Shown: positions 15,594 through 22,966 of the stretch, one piece after another
Layout: every line of letters starts with the position of its first letter
Numbering within the stretch: position 1 is the stretch's first letter
DNA from: Akkermansia sp.
Lineage (GTDB): Bacteria > Verrucomicrobiota > Verrucomicrobiia > Verrucomicrobiales > Akkermansiaceae
Assembly: GCA_017472085.1 (NCBI GenBank)
Contig: JAFUQZ010000003.1
Coordinates: 1 to 38,058, forward strand
Length of the DNA: 38,058 bases
Direction of reading: 5' to 3'
The notes under the pieces: model-generated
Database searches by the model: none
Told to the model about the DNA's origin: nothing
The model's input: the letters and a program-made list of their open reading frames with translations, nothing else
Translations under genes and position numbers: made by a program

Positions 15594-16720
15594 AGCGACC
15601 GCTCCTGCTCACGCTCTGCCTGACTCACGACTGCACCCTGCGCTGCCGCTACTGCTATGCCGGGCGCAAGTATGCGCATGCCATGCCTCGGGAAACGGCT
15701 GAGCGGGGCATCGAACTGGGGCTGGAGGAAGCGGCGCGCACGTCCGGCAGGCTGGATATTTCTTTTTTCGGCGGCGAACCGCTGATGGAGTGGGCACTGC
15801 TGCAACACTGCCACGAGTACCTGTCTGCCCGCGCCGCTGCGCGCAACATTCCCGTGCGCTACGGTATCACCACCAACGGCACTCTGCTCTCACAGGACAA
15901 GCTGGCATGGATGGCAGAGAGGGACTATCTCATCGGCCTCTCGCTGGATGGTTCGCCCGCCATGCACGACACCAACCGCCGCTACGCAGACGGACGCGGC
16001 AGCCACGCCGCCGTGCAGGAAGCACTGGAGCGCCTCAACAGCTTCCCGAATCTGCGCAGCAAGGTCATCTGCGTGGTGAATCCTGCCAATCACCACCTCC
16101 TGAGGGAGGGGGTGCGCTGGCTGCACAAGCATTACCGGGGCTGCATCGGGCTGAATTTCGACTACTGGAGCGAGTGGACGGACGAGCAGTTTGAATCCCT
16201 GAGTGCACAGCTGGAGGGAATGGTGAGCGACATGCTGGACTCCTACCGCAGCGGACAGCCCATGCCGGTAGAAGCCATCGAAGGCAAAATCCGAAGTCAT
16301 TTATACGCCGGAAAGGAGTTCTGCAACCACTGCCGCATCGGCGAGCAGGAGATTGCCGTCTCCGTGGACGGAAAACTCTTCCCCTGCTCCCGCATGGTCG
16401 GCGTGGGTGACGAGCCGGAAATCACCTTCGGCGATGTCCGCAGCGGCATCGACCGCGCCCGACAGCACTACTACATCGCCACCCGCGGCAATGCCACCCC
16501 GGAATGCCGCATCTGCGCCCTGCGCCACCGCTGCACCAACACCTGCGGCTGCACCAACTACGCCGGAAGCGGCGCCATCAACCGAGTCTCCCCTTTCCTC
16601 TGCAACCTCCAGCAAACACTCATCCGACTGGCCGATTCCATGGCCGGAACACTCTATCAGGAAAGAAATTCTGTGTTCATGGACAAATTTTATTGCGGAT
16701 TTGCCCCGCAGCCGGATTAA
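15590..16720 (+). CDS. Radical SAM/SPASM-domain peptide-modifying-type enzyme
   Basis: A 376-residue enzyme with the radical SAM cluster motif C15-x3-C19-x2-C22 (CTLRCRYC), the GGEP motif at 61-64 and TTNGT near 94-98. A C-terminal SPASM region holds nine cysteines (245, 248, 266, 306, 309, 315, 319, 321, 338), spaced as needed for auxiliary iron-sulfur clusters. SPASM enzymes usually modify ribosomal peptides or act as sulfatase-maturing enzymes. No sulfatase is in the window, whereas three tiny lipoprotein genes are coupled directly upstream, so a peptide or lipoprotein target is more likely. The ATG overlaps the previous stop. The cytoplasmic location implies action before export. Confidence 0.88.
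   Translation: MKRPLLLTLCLTHDCTLRCRYCYAGRKYAHAMPRETAERGIELGLEEAARTSGRLDISFFGGEPLMEWALLQHCHEYLSARAAARNIPVRYGITTNGTLLSQDKLAWMAERDYLIGLSLDGSPAMHDTNRRYADGRGSHAAVQEALERLNSFPNLRSKVICVVNPANHHLLREGVRWLHKHYRGCIGLNFDYWSEWTDEQFESLSAQLEGMVSDMLDSYRSGQPMPVEAIEGKIRSHLYAGKEFCNHCRIGEQEIAVSVDGKLFPCSRMVGVGDEPEITFGDVRSGIDRARQHYYIATRGNATPECRICALRHRCTNTCGCTNYAGSGAINRVSPFLCNLQQTLIRLADSMAGTLYQERNSVFMDKFYCGFAPQPD
16693..16720 (+). repeat. 28-nt dispersed repeat, copy 1
   Basis: This segment, the last codons and stop of the radical SAM gene, matches 22925-22952 at 25 of 28 positions (TTGCGGATTTGCC at the left end, TTAA at the right). In both places it supplies a possible -35 (TTGCCC or TTGCCA) to a promoter-like arrangement. 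Confidence 0.6.
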
Positions 16721-16729
16721 CCATAATGG
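16701..16729 (+). promoter_or_regulatory. Weak promoter-like sequence before the 37-codon frame
   Basis: TTGCCC (16701-16706), 17-nt spacer, TAATGG (16724-16729), 12 nt before the ATG at 16742. It overlaps the end of the radical SAM gene. Confidence 0.3.
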
Positions 16730-16741
16730 AGACACGCAGAA

Positions 16742-16855
16742 ATGACAACCACCACCCCACAGAAAAGCCGGAGGAACCGCCACCGCCGTGGCTGCGTGCT
16801 GAAGTTTTTCTGTGGGGTACTTCTGCTGCTTGTAACAGCGGGTGCGAACGGATGA
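16742..16855 (+). CDS. Possible 37-aa Arg-rich, single-membrane-segment peptide
   Basis: A short frame 21 nt after the radical SAM gene encodes MTTTTPQKSRR, more Arg and His residues, then a hydrophobic segment (CGVLLLLVTAG) and a stop. It looks like a signal peptide or membrane anchor with almost nothing after it. It contains both arms of a 13-bp inverted repeat (16754-16818), so the sequence may be selected for its structure rather than its coding. It could be a small membrane peptide, the stump of a decayed gene, or chance. Confidence 0.3.
   Translation: MTTTTPQKSRRNRHRRGCVLKFFCGVLLLLVTAGANG
16754..16818. repeat. 13-bp perfect inverted repeat with inner hairpin
   Basis: ACCCCACAGAAAA (16754-16766) is exactly complementary to TTTTCTGTGGGGT (16806-16818). 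The 39-nt space between holds a further hairpin (GCCAC-CGCC-GTGGC). It sits between the convergent radical SAM and ybeY genes. It may act as a bidirectional mRNA end structure, although T-tracts are weak, or may mark the ends of a very small mobile element. Confidence 0.6.
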
Positions 16856-16870
16856 GTCGTGAGCATCTGC

Positions 16871-17320
16871 TCACTCGCCGGCCGGGAAGTAACTGCGCAC
16901 CAGCGGTTCCTGGACGGCAAAGAGAGCCTCGCGGTCAGCAGGCTCATAATCCAGGTAGCCGTGCAGATGCACCAGACCATGCACCATGTAGCGGAACAAT
17001 TCTTCCTGCGGATTCAGGTCGTGCATCTGGGCATAGGTGGCAGCCGTATCACAGCTCACCAGAATCTCACCATAAGGAAAGGTAATGGCATCCGTCGGAG
17101 TAGGGTCATTGAGAAATTCACCATGCACCTGTGCAATGGTCTCATCATCCACAACGGATATTTCCACCAGCGGCAGCGACGAAAGCACATGATCAGGCCC
17201 GTCCGGCTGCTCCAGCAAGCGAGGCAGCAATGCCACCAGAGCCTTACGAAAGCGCTCTGCCAGTTCCTCCGTCACCCAGGGTCGGTCGGCATTCAGATAA
17301 ATCTCAATTTGCGGCGTCAT
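16871..17320 (-). CDS. ybeY: Endoribonuclease YbeY (rRNA maturation factor)
   Basis: A 149-residue metalloprotein acting in 16S rRNA 3'-end maturation and ribosome quality control. Family signs are PTDAITFPYGEI (usually TDVLSFP) and the zinc motif region MVHGLVHLHGYLD. The first two zinc histidines (H114, H118) are kept, but the third ligand, His in the usual GYDH, is Asp124 here. I believe His-to-Asp at this position occurs in other YbeY proteins, so activity may be intact. Its start overlaps the end of tadA by 17 nt, so the two translation-related genes form one operon with the upstream 165-aa protein. A perfect 7-bp palindromic stem overlaps its stop. Confidence 0.92.
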   Translation of the reverse strand: MTPQIEIYLNADRPWVTEELAERFRKALVALLPRLLEQPDGPDHVLSSLPLVEISVVDDETIAQVHGEFLNDPTPTDAITFPYGEILVSCDTAATYAQMHDLNPQEELFRYMVHGLVHLHGYLDYEPADREALFAVQEPLVRSYFPAGE

Positions 17321-17822
17321 CGGATTGTTCCCTTTCTTCGCGCATGAGCTGTTTACGGCGTTTGGCCTCTGCGCGGGCAGCCCGGAAAAAGCTTTGGAAC
17401 TGCTCCAGGCACTCCACGCCCAGCACCCCGCCCTGCACCTCGCAGCGGTGATTGAGCGGCGGGTTGGAATCCAGCAGATGAATCCACCCCCCGCATGCTC
17501 CGCCCTTGGGGTCAGGAATCCCGAACACCACGCGAGAGGGGCGACAGTGCACCATCGCCCCGGCGCACATAGGGCAAGGCTCCTTGGTCACATAGACCGT
17601 GCAGCCTTCCAGACGCCAATCGCCCACAGCCGCTTCCGCAGCCGTGAGCGCCAGCATCTCCGCGTGAGCGGTGGCATCCTTGAGTGCCTCCACCTGGTTC
17701 CATCCGCGGGCAATCACACGGTTGTCCTTCACAATGACACAACCGCAGGGAACCTCGCCGGCCGCGCGGGCTTTCTCCGCCTCGCGCATGGCCAGCATCA
17801 TGAAATGTTCGTCCTCCGTCAA
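17304..17822 (-). CDS. tadA: tRNA-specific adenosine deaminase
   Basis: A 172-residue cytidine/deoxycytidylate-deaminase-fold enzyme that converts A34 of tRNA-Arg(ACG) to inosine. The zinc and catalytic set is complete: H53 and E55 in TAHAEML, and C83 and C86 in EPCPMCAGAM. The substrate-side motif VVFGIPDPKGGACG matches TadA. The length is normal, with a basic C-terminal extension (RAEAKRRKQLMREEREQ). It lies 6 nt downstream of the 165-aa gene and overlaps ybeY by 17 nt. Alternatives such as guanine deaminase are less likely given the motif set. Confidence 0.95.
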   Translation of the reverse strand: MTEDEHFMMLAMREAEKARAAGEVPCGCVIVKDNRVIARGWNQVEALKDATAHAEMLALTAAEAAVGDWRLEGCTVYVTKEPCPMCAGAMVHCRPSRVVFGIPDPKGGACGGWIHLLDSNPPLNHRCEVQGGVLGVECLEQFQSFFRAARAEAKRRKQLMREEREQSDDAAN

Positions 17823-17828
17823 GGATAT

Positions 17829-18326
17829 TTACTTGATGGTGATGCGGGGGTCGTTGTCCAGGATATCCTGCAGTTCCGGCCAGCCTTCCTCCGTCTGGTT
17901 CTGGAACATGTGCAGGTACACGGAAACGGCACCGGCGGGATACTTCTCAAACAGAACATCCACAGCCTCCTTGAGCTTGTCGGCCTCCAGCGTCTCCGGC
18001 AGCACATCCACCACACCGTGCCCATTGTGCTCAATACCCAGCTTCTCAATGAAGCCCACCAGCATGCCCTCGTGCTTACGAATCAGCCAGACCTGCAGCA
18101 GGTGGTCGGCAATCGTCTCTGCCGGCTTCCATGCCAGCATCTTCTTAATCCAGGCGAACTGTTCCTCCACGCTCTTCTGCTGCATGAACTGAGGGCGCAG
18201 CTTCTTCAGGGCGCCCAGCTCACGCAGGGCGGCGCGGTACACACCACGCTCCTGGTTACGCATCCAGCCCAGGAACTCATTTACGGTCTCGTCATCCGAC
18301 TTCTGGAAAATGGTATAAGATTTCAT
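17829..18326 (-). CDS. Protein of unknown function, first gene of the tadA-ybeY operon
   Basis: A 165-residue soluble, helical protein starting MKSYTIFQKSDDETVNEF, rich in Leu, Glu, Lys and Trp, with no signal, membrane segment or known motif. The C-terminal part includes LHMFQNQTEEGWPEL. The start at 18326 is chosen over the longer frame to 18437, because the extension covers a promoter-like region (TACTAT near 18358) and reads as non-coding. The gap to tadA is 6 nt. The context suggests a link to tRNA or rRNA maturation, but this is guilt by association only. Confidence 0.7.
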   Translation of the reverse strand: MKSYTIFQKSDDETVNEFLGWMRNQERGVYRAALRELGALKKLRPQFMQQKSVEEQFAWIKKMLAWKPAETIADHLLQVWLIRKHEGMLVGFIEKLGIEHNGHGVVDVLPETLEADKLKEAVDVLFEKYPAGAVSVYLHMFQNQTEEGWPELQDILDNDPRITIK

Positions 18327-18515
18327 AGTGCTATCTGTTAACGGTGCAAAAAGCTTGCATAGTAAAACACATTCCCCGGCATTTGTCCAGCTCAACCTAA
18401 GGCATGAGGAAACAATGCCCGCACACCGTTGTGTCATACCCGATTCCCTCGTTCGGATGACACTCTGACCCCTTAGAAAAGACAGCCCCGATTCCTCCCG
18501 GCGGCATCCGATGCC

Positions 18516-21500
18516 TCACAGAGAGCGCAGCATGCCCAGCGTCTCAATAAGCTTATCTCCGGGGCGAACTTTGGTGAGTCGGGGGAAGCGTTTGTTGTCC
18601 AGGATATAATCCTTGTTGCGGGTGAGCATGAGTTTCTGCCCGGAGATTTCCACCTGCGAGATGTTGCGACGGGTTGCGAGGATGCGGATTTTCTGAACGA
18701 TGAGCAGATGGCGCACCTCGCGGGGAAGACGGCCGAATCGGTCGTGCCAATCGCGTTCCAGGTCATCGATGTCTGCGGTGGTGGTAGCCTGCGCCAGCTG
18801 GGTATAGGCCGCCATGCGCATGCGAGTGGATTCCATGTACGATGAGGGAAGGAACGCCCCGATGAGGGAGTCTGCATCGGCCCGCGTGGCCATGGAGGCT
18901 TCACTCAGGCAGATGAAGTCTGCCTTGAAATTGGCTTCTGCCCGGATGGTGGGCGCTTTGCCCTGCAGGCGTTCGATGGACTGGCGCAACAGCTGGCAGT
19001 ACAGCTCAAAACCGATGGCAGCAATGTGGCCGCTCTGCTGAGTGCCCAGCAGGTTGCCGGCGCCGCGAATCTCCAGATCACGCATGGCTATCTTGAAGCC
19101 GCTGCCCAGTTCCGTGTATTGCTTGATGGCTGAAACACGTTTGCGGGCATCGCTCGTGCAGAGAGCTTCGCGCGGTAACATGAGGTAAGCATAGGCGCGA
19201 TGACCGCCGCGACCCACGCGCCCGCGCAGCTGGTAGAGGTCTGCCAGGCCGAACCTGTCCGCACGGTCGATGATGATGGTGTTGGCGTTGGGGATATCGA
19301 TACCGCTCTCAATGATGGTAGTGGAGAGCAGGACATCGGCCTTGCCGTTCACGAAATCTCGCATCACGCACTCCAAATCGGCCTTATCCATCTGCCCGTG
19401 TCCCACCACGATACGGGCGCGGGGGACCAGGCGGCGCAACGTGGCCTCCATGTCGTGAATACTCTGCACGCGGTTATGCAGGAAGAACACCTGGCCGTTG
19501 CGGGCAAGCTCTCGCTCAATGGCATCGGCCATCAGCTGCTCGTTATAGGGACAGACAGCCGTCTGCACCGGGAGACGGTTCATGGGGGCGGTTTCAATGG
19601 TGCTCATGGCACGGGCTCCCATGAGAGCGGTATAGAGCGTGCGGGGAATGGGGGTGGCAGAGAGGGTGAGCATATCCACCATGCGGAACATGCGCTTGAA
19701 CTGCTCCTTGTGCCGCACCCCAAAGCGCTGTTCCTCGTCAATGACAGCCAGCCCCAGATTCTTGAAATGCACGTCCTTGGAGATGATGCGGTGAGTGCCC
19801 ACCACGATATCCACATCGCCGGCCTCCAGCCCCTGCAGAATCTCGCGCACGCGCTTGGGCGGAGTGAAGCGGCTGAGCTGCTCAATGCGGACGGGATACT
19901 CGCTCATGCGGGCGCGGAAAGTGCGGTAATGCTGGTCTGCCAGCACCGTGGTAGGTGCCAGGATGGCCGCCTGCTTGCCGCCCGTCACGCATTTAAAAGC
20001 CGCGCGGATGGCCACCTCCGTCTTGCCGAAGCCCACATCCCCGCAGATGAGGCGGTCCATGGGCTGCGGGGATTCCATATCGGCCTTGGTCTGGTTGATG
20101 GCGCGCAGCTGGTCCGGTGTTTCGCGGTAAGGGAAACTGGACTCAAACTGCCACATCCACGCCGAATCAGCCGGGTGGGCAAAGCCGGGGTTGCTCTCGC
20201 GCTCGGCCTGCACCTCCAGCAACTGCGCGGCATAGTCAGCCACCGCTTTTTCCGCCGCCTTGCAGGCGCGTTTCCATCGGGCGTCGCCCAAGCGGCTCAA
20301 TTCCGGCGTCTTTGCCCCCAGCCCCACGTATTTGGAGACGAGATGGCTCTGCTGCAAGGGGATGCGCAGCATGACATCTCCGGCGTACTTGATGTGCAGT
20401 TCCTGCTCGCCGCTATTCTCATCGCGCACGATGCCCATGAACTTGCCCAGGCCATGCGAAGCGTGAATAACGAGGTCGCCTTCCTCAATCTCGCGCAGAG
20501 GAGCCTGTGCCCGCTCGCGGCGCAGGCGATCCTCTCGGTCATCTTTCCGGCGCGAACGCGGCCCGGAGTAGCGACCGAAGATTTCTGCGGCCGACAGCAC
20601 GGCGACTCCGGCCCCGGGAATCGTGAAGCCGAAAGGCAAATCACCGTCACGGCTCTGCACGGCAGACCACGCCTCATCTTCGCCGCAGATTTCCTCGAAT
20701 CTGGATTTCTCGCCCTCATGGGGGAAGAACATCACCACGCGCCATTTATCGCGCCGCCATTGCAGCAGCCCGGCGCGCGCCAGATTGCGTCGCGCCTCCT
20801 GCATCACGAAATCTCCCGTCTCGAACGAGCCCAGCGGCGAGCCGAAAAAGGCTGTATTGCCCAGTTCCTCCCGCTCATCCAGCTGCGGCAGGGCTTCATC
20901 TCTGTCCGGTGGCAGTTCAAACACCAGCACATCTCCCGGCACCCCACACCCCGGCAGACTCACCACCCAGTCATCCGGAGCAATGAAATGCTCCAGCAAA
21001 CGGGCCGAGGGCGGCTCATCCAGCACCAGTTCCGCCGCCTCAAGCTTGCGGAACGAAAGCTGGGAATCCACATCAAACGCGCGGATGCTCTCTATCTCAT
21101 CCCCGAAAAACTCCACCCGGAACGGCCAGGCTGACTGCAGCGGGAAAACATCCAGAATGCCGCCGCGCAAGCTCCATTCACCACGGGCCGTCACCTGATC
21201 CACACGGTCAAAATCCCGTTCCGTGAGCAGGGCAGTCAACTGCTCCGGCGGGAATTCCTGCCCCACCGTCAGGTTCAACGAGCCGGAGGAATCCTCCGCA
21301 AACACCGGTGCCGCCTGTTTCAGCCCGGCAGCCGTCACAATCACCGCCTGCGGCCCGGTCGGACGCCCGGAGATGGTTTTCAGCGCGTCCAACCGCTCTG
21401 CGGCCAGATCCGGGTCACTCAGACCGTTATTGATGTGCGTTTCCCGCTCCGGCACAAACACCGCCGGAGGCGCCTCCCACAGCGACCATTCTGCCGCCAC

Positions 21501-21713
21501 CCGCTCCTGCACAGGCAGGGCGTCTGCCACCACCCAGATGCGGCGCGGCTGCTGCGACTGCGCCGCCACCATGGCCGCCACAAACGAAAAGGCCGCCGGA
21601 CATACACGGTCAAACACCACGGGCTCCTCACGCGTGCCGCCGCGGCAAAGGCGCCCCAATTCTCCGGCAAACGCGGGAGATTTGGCAACAATCTCTGTGA
21701 GTGGTCTTGCCAC
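18516..21713 (-). CDS. mfd: Transcription-repair coupling factor
   Basis: A 1065-residue Mfd, somewhat shorter than the roughly 1150-residue standard. In order: a UvrB-homology N-terminal region; an RNA-polymerase-interacting CarD-like domain near residue 408 (EEGDLVIHASHGLGKFMGI); a helicase/translocase core with Walker A near 561 (GDVGFGKTEVA), the DEEQ box near 657 (VIDEEQRFG) and SATPIPRTL; a GRGGH-type motif; and the C-terminal D7-like region. It displaces stalled RNA polymerase and recruits UvrA for nucleotide excision repair. It uses a GTG start 9 nt from a textbook promoter. The long antisense frames over it are shadows. Confidence 0.97.
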   Translation of the reverse strand: MARPLTEIVAKSPAFAGELGRLCRGGTREEPVVFDRVCPAAFSFVAAMVAAQSQQPRRIWVVADALPVQERVAAEWSLWEAPPAVFVPERETHINNGLSDPDLAAERLDALKTISGRPTGPQAVIVTAAGLKQAAPVFAEDSSGSLNLTVGQEFPPEQLTALLTERDFDRVDQVTARGEWSLRGGILDVFPLQSAWPFRVEFFGDEIESIRAFDVDSQLSFRKLEAAELVLDEPPSARLLEHFIAPDDWVVSLPGCGVPGDVLVFELPPDRDEALPQLDEREELGNTAFFGSPLGSFETGDFVMQEARRNLARAGLLQWRRDKWRVVMFFPHEGEKSRFEEICGEDEAWSAVQSRDGDLPFGFTIPGAGVAVLSAAEIFGRYSGPRSRRKDDREDRLRRERAQAPLREIEEGDLVIHASHGLGKFMGIVRDENSGEQELHIKYAGDVMLRIPLQQSHLVSKYVGLGAKTPELSRLGDARWKRACKAAEKAVADYAAQLLEVQAERESNPGFAHPADSAWMWQFESSFPYRETPDQLRAINQTKADMESPQPMDRLICGDVGFGKTEVAIRAAFKCVTGGKQAAILAPTTVLADQHYRTFRARMSEYPVRIEQLSRFTPPKRVREILQGLEAGDVDIVVGTHRIISKDVHFKNLGLAVIDEEQRFGVRHKEQFKRMFRMVDMLTLSATPIPRTLYTALMGARAMSTIETAPMNRLPVQTAVCPYNEQLMADAIERELARNGQVFFLHNRVQSIHDMEATLRRLVPRARIVVGHGQMDKADLECVMRDFVNGKADVLLSTTIIESGIDIPNANTIIIDRADRFGLADLYQLRGRVGRGGHRAYAYLMLPREALCTSDARKRVSAIKQYTELGSGFKIAMRDLEIRGAGNLLGTQQSGHIAAIGFELYCQLLRQSIERLQGKAPTIRAEANFKADFICLSEASMATRADADSLIGAFLPSSYMESTRMRMAAYTQLAQATTTADIDDLERDWHDRFGRLPREVRHLLIVQKIRILATRRNISQVEISGQKLMLTRNKDYILDNKRFPRLTKVRPGDKLIETLGMLRSL

Positions 21714-21722
21714 GTCCGTGAT

Positions 21723-21751
21723 AGTGTATCAGGCTGTTACACCTTTGTCAA
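21723..21751 (-). promoter_or_regulatory. Promoter of mfd (nearly leaderless)
   Basis: Minus strand: consensus TTGACA (21746-21751), 17-nt spacer, TACACT (21723-21728), 9 nt before the GTG start. Confidence 0.85.
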
Positions 21752-21759
21752 TGCCGCTA

Positions 21760-22272
21760 TCATGCTCTCTTGGCAAAACGGCGTGCCAGGGTGACGTAAT
21801 CCGCCGCGTGGGCATGATTCGCCGCTGCGGACTCCGGCGGCAGCTGTTTGACCACTCTGGCAGGAGACCCCAGCACCAGACTGTGAGGCGGAATAATCGT
21901 GTTTTTCGTCACCAGTGCATGTGCTCCCACGATGGAGCCCTTCCCCACCACCGCGCCGTCCAGCACCACCGCCCCCATGCCGATGAGGCAATCATCCTCA
22001 ATGGTGCAGGCATGCAGCGTCACACTGTGCCCCACCGTCACATGGCTGCCCAACACACAGGGAATCTCATAATCCACATGCAGGCAGCAGTTATCCTGCA
22101 CATTCGAGCCCGGGCCGATAATGATATCCGCCACGTCCGCCCGAATCGTCGTGTTGTACCACACAGACGAATCAGGAGCCAGCCGCACCCGGCCTATCAC
22201 ATCCGCACTCGCCGCCACAAATGCCGGAGCATCCAGCTCCGGGGTCACGCCCTCAAAAGGTTCTATCGCCAT
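21760..22272 (-). CDS. Gamma-carbonic-anhydrase-like hexapeptide-repeat protein
   Basis: A 170-residue left-handed beta-helix protein with repeating hexapeptides such as IGPGSNVQDN, IEDDCLIGMGAVV and VVGKGSIVGAHALV. The three zinc histidines of the family are present: H65 (CCLHVD), H82 (VGHSV) and H87 (TLHAC). Members include gamma-carbonic anhydrases and YrdA/PaaY-type proteins, so enzymatic activity is not assured. The mRNA is predicted leaderless. It ends 8 nt upstream of the mfd -35 box, so mfd has its own promoter. Nineteen of its N-terminal codons recur as a relic at 37843-37899. Confidence 0.9.
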   Translation of the reverse strand: MAIEPFEGVTPELDAPAFVAASADVIGRVRLAPDSSVWYNTTIRADVADIIIGPGSNVQDNCCLHVDYEIPCVLGSHVTVGHSVTLHACTIEDDCLIGMGAVVLDGAVVGKGSIVGAHALVTKNTIIPPHSLVLGSPARVVKQLPPESAAANHAHAADYVTLARRFAKRA

Positions 22273-22278
22273 GGCCTC

Positions 22279-22307
22279 AGTATAATCATTCGGCCGAGCC
22301 TCGTCAA
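22279..22307 (-). promoter_or_regulatory. Promoter of the gamma-carbonic-anhydrase-like gene (leaderless)
   Basis: Minus strand: TTGACG (22302-22307), 17-nt spacer, TATACT (22279-22284), 6 nt before the ATG. A CCCGGC/GCCGGG stem lies at 22326-22345 between this and the divergent promoter. Confidence 0.85.
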
Positions 22308-22367
22308 CCCCGTTTTCTGCCGCATCCCGGCAAAAGCAAGCCGGGAGGAAAAATCGGGCATAAAGGC

Positions 22368-22396
22368 TTGAACTGCGACTATCCGCATGTTATCCT
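22368..22396 (+). promoter_or_regulatory. Promoter of the 150-aa membrane-protein gene
   Basis: TTGAAC (22368-22373), 17-nt spacer, TATCCT (22391-22396); the leader is about 24 nt. Confidence 0.55.
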
Positions 22397-22426
22397 CCTT
22401 TCATCATCAGCTGTGCTTCTACCTCT

Positions 22427-22879
22427 ATGCGTAAGAAAATCATACGCCTCACCGTTCTCTTTCTGCTGCTTTCGGGCGCTGCCTTTCTTTGCCGGAAAGC
22501 ATACCGGTTCTGTCGGACAGAAATGGGGTCGCTGCATGTTTCCGACACCATATCCGGCATCATCTGTCCCTGTGAATACGGTGATTCCCTGGTGGTAGAA
22601 ATAGATGCCGATGCCGTGGCTCACTGCCGATTTTCGCTGCCGGAGGGCAAGGGGGAACGAGTCTATATCGGCATTCAGGTGTCAGAACCGAACAGAATCA
22701 TCATCACTCCTCACATATCGAATGCCGAGGGAAGAATTCCGACAGATGTCGATGAACGGGGACTCGCCCCGTTCTCCTTTCCGGTACCGGAGAAACTGTT
22801 CAAGGCTTCGGAGGGATACCGCATCTGCACTCTTGGTTCCGGCAGTCGGTGGATTGGGAACTCCCGCCAATCGGAATAA
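22427..22879 (+). CDS. Single-pass membrane or secreted protein, unknown function
   Basis: A 150-residue product with a basic N-terminus (MRKKIIR) and one hydrophobic segment (about 7-24), which may be an uncleaved anchor. The rest is a beta-rich soluble domain with three further cysteines in its N-terminal half, two of them in ICPCEYG, so a periplasmic disulfide is possible. I recognise no family. It opens the accessory island and has its own promoter divergent from the carbonic-anhydrase-like gene. Confidence 0.6.
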   Translation: MRKKIIRLTVLFLLLSGAAFLCRKAYRFCRTEMGSLHVSDTISGIICPCEYGDSLVVEIDADAVAHCRFSLPEGKGERVYIGIQVSEPNRIIITPHISNAEGRIPTDVDERGLAPFSFPVPEKLFKASEGYRICTLGSGSRWIGNSRQSE

Positions 22880-22924
22880 TGCGCCGTAAGAATGCGGCAT
22901 CTACCGACTTTTTCTGAAAAAAAG

Positions 22925-22952
22925 TTGCGGATTTGCCACGAAGCCGGCTTAA
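22925..22952 (+). repeat. 28-nt dispersed repeat, copy 2
   Basis: Matches 16693-16720 at 25 of 28 positions; here it lies in intergenic DNA and provides the -35 of the next gene's promoter. Confidence 0.6.
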
Positions 22953-22961
22953 TGATAATAA
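22933..22961 (+). promoter_or_regulatory. Promoter of the 304-aa gene (leaderless)
   Basis: TTGCCA (22933-22938), 17-nt spacer, TAATAA (22956-22961), 5 nt before the ATG at 22967. Confidence 0.55.
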
Positions 22962-22966
22962 AAGAC

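Noticed and set aside
15170..16720. Radical SAM gene as an anaerobic sulfatase-maturing enzyme
   Set aside because: Not excluded by the SPASM cysteines, but there is no sulfatase nearby and the coupled partners are tiny lipoproteins, so I did not name it that way.
19200..21134. 644-codon plus-strand frame over mfd
   Set aside because: Antisense shadow of the mfd coding sequence.
22326..22345. CCCGGC/GCCGGG stem between divergent promoters as a terminator
   Set aside because: It lies upstream of both genes rather than at a gene end and has no T-tract; it could at most be a regulatory site.
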